Program-made: the position numbers and the translations under genes
The notes under the pieces: generated by a model
Databases searched by the model: none
Told to the model about the DNA's origin: nothing
Seen by the model: only the letters and a program-made list of their open reading frames with translations
NCBI GenBank assembly: GCA_964410665.1
Contig: CAYPIE010000134.1
Coordinates: 1-13,890, forward strand
DNA length: 13,890 nt
From: CAYPIE01 sp964410665
GTDB taxonomy: Bacteria > Planctomycetota > Planctomycetia > Gemmatales > Gemmataceae
Reading direction: 5' to 3'
Shown: piece after piece, positions 13,836 to 13,890 of the stretch
How positions within the stretch are numbered: position 1 is the stretch's first letter
Layout of the letters: every line of letters starts with the position of its first letter

Positions 13836-13890
13836 AGGCGAGCCCCGGACGTGAGTCCGGGGGTTCTGACTTACCGCAATCGCCTCTGCC
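13836..13890 (-). repeat. right arm of a 55-bp inverted repeat, cut by window end
   Basis: Its reverse complement starts GGCAGAGGCGATTGCGG and matches 13626-13680 with two mismatches. The match is still running at the last base of the window, so the arm and perhaps further inverted copies of the tandem unit continue beyond it. The element is at least 265 bp long. Confidence 0.85.

Overview
The window looks like a piece of a planctomycete chromosome, most likely from the Gemmata/Gemmataceae side. It is GC-rich. Three large proteins begin with the LEDR-x-[TA]-P motif near the N-terminus, as in predicted exported planctomycete proteins. The repeat-laden right end, with hairpins of the CCCCGGA...TCCGGGG type, also fits. 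All intact genes lie on the minus strand. The only plus-strand gene trace is a broken gene at the right end. Taxonomy here is inferred from protein style; no rRNA gene is present.

Left block (152-8854), read in the direction of transcription: (i) a 1303-residue protein with a CLCA-like order of domains: HExxH metalloprotease-like domain, von Willebrand A domain with a complete MIDAS, CLCA-like beta domains, DUF11-like and Ig-like domains, and an FG-GAP/VCBS propeller; (ii) a 1012-residue subtilisin-family (S8) protease with a dockerin-like calcium-binding segment and three PKD/Ig-like domains; (iii) a 452-residue cadherin-like/FG-GAP protein. All three carry the LEDR-type leader, so this looks like a cell-surface or secreted protease and adhesion cluster. 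The last 825 bp of genes (i) and (iii) are the same sequence with one difference found. That near-identity begins at the stop codon and ends abruptly inside the reading frames, which points to recent duplication or gene conversion.

Middle (8855-10413): a long upstream region with a perfect 12-bp palindrome near the start of the CLCA-like gene, a frameshifted remnant of yet another FG-GAP gene (about 9382-9565), an AT-rich island with two small overlapping reading frames of unknown nature, and a hypothetical 108-residue protein.

Right block (10602-13134): a Cys-rich four-helix-bundle copper-storage-like protein (19 Cys) downstream of nadE, the glutamine-dependent NAD+ synthetase, which is complete with its catalytic residues.

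Right end (13135-13890): a divergent region, then the start of a plus-strand gene (begins MPLRDHF) broken by an in-frame TGA and cut off by a composite repeat. The repeat consists of about five imperfect 23-30 bp tandem units followed by a 55-bp inverted repeat whose right arm reaches the window end.

No rRNA, tRNA, CRISPR array or recognisable transposase was seen.
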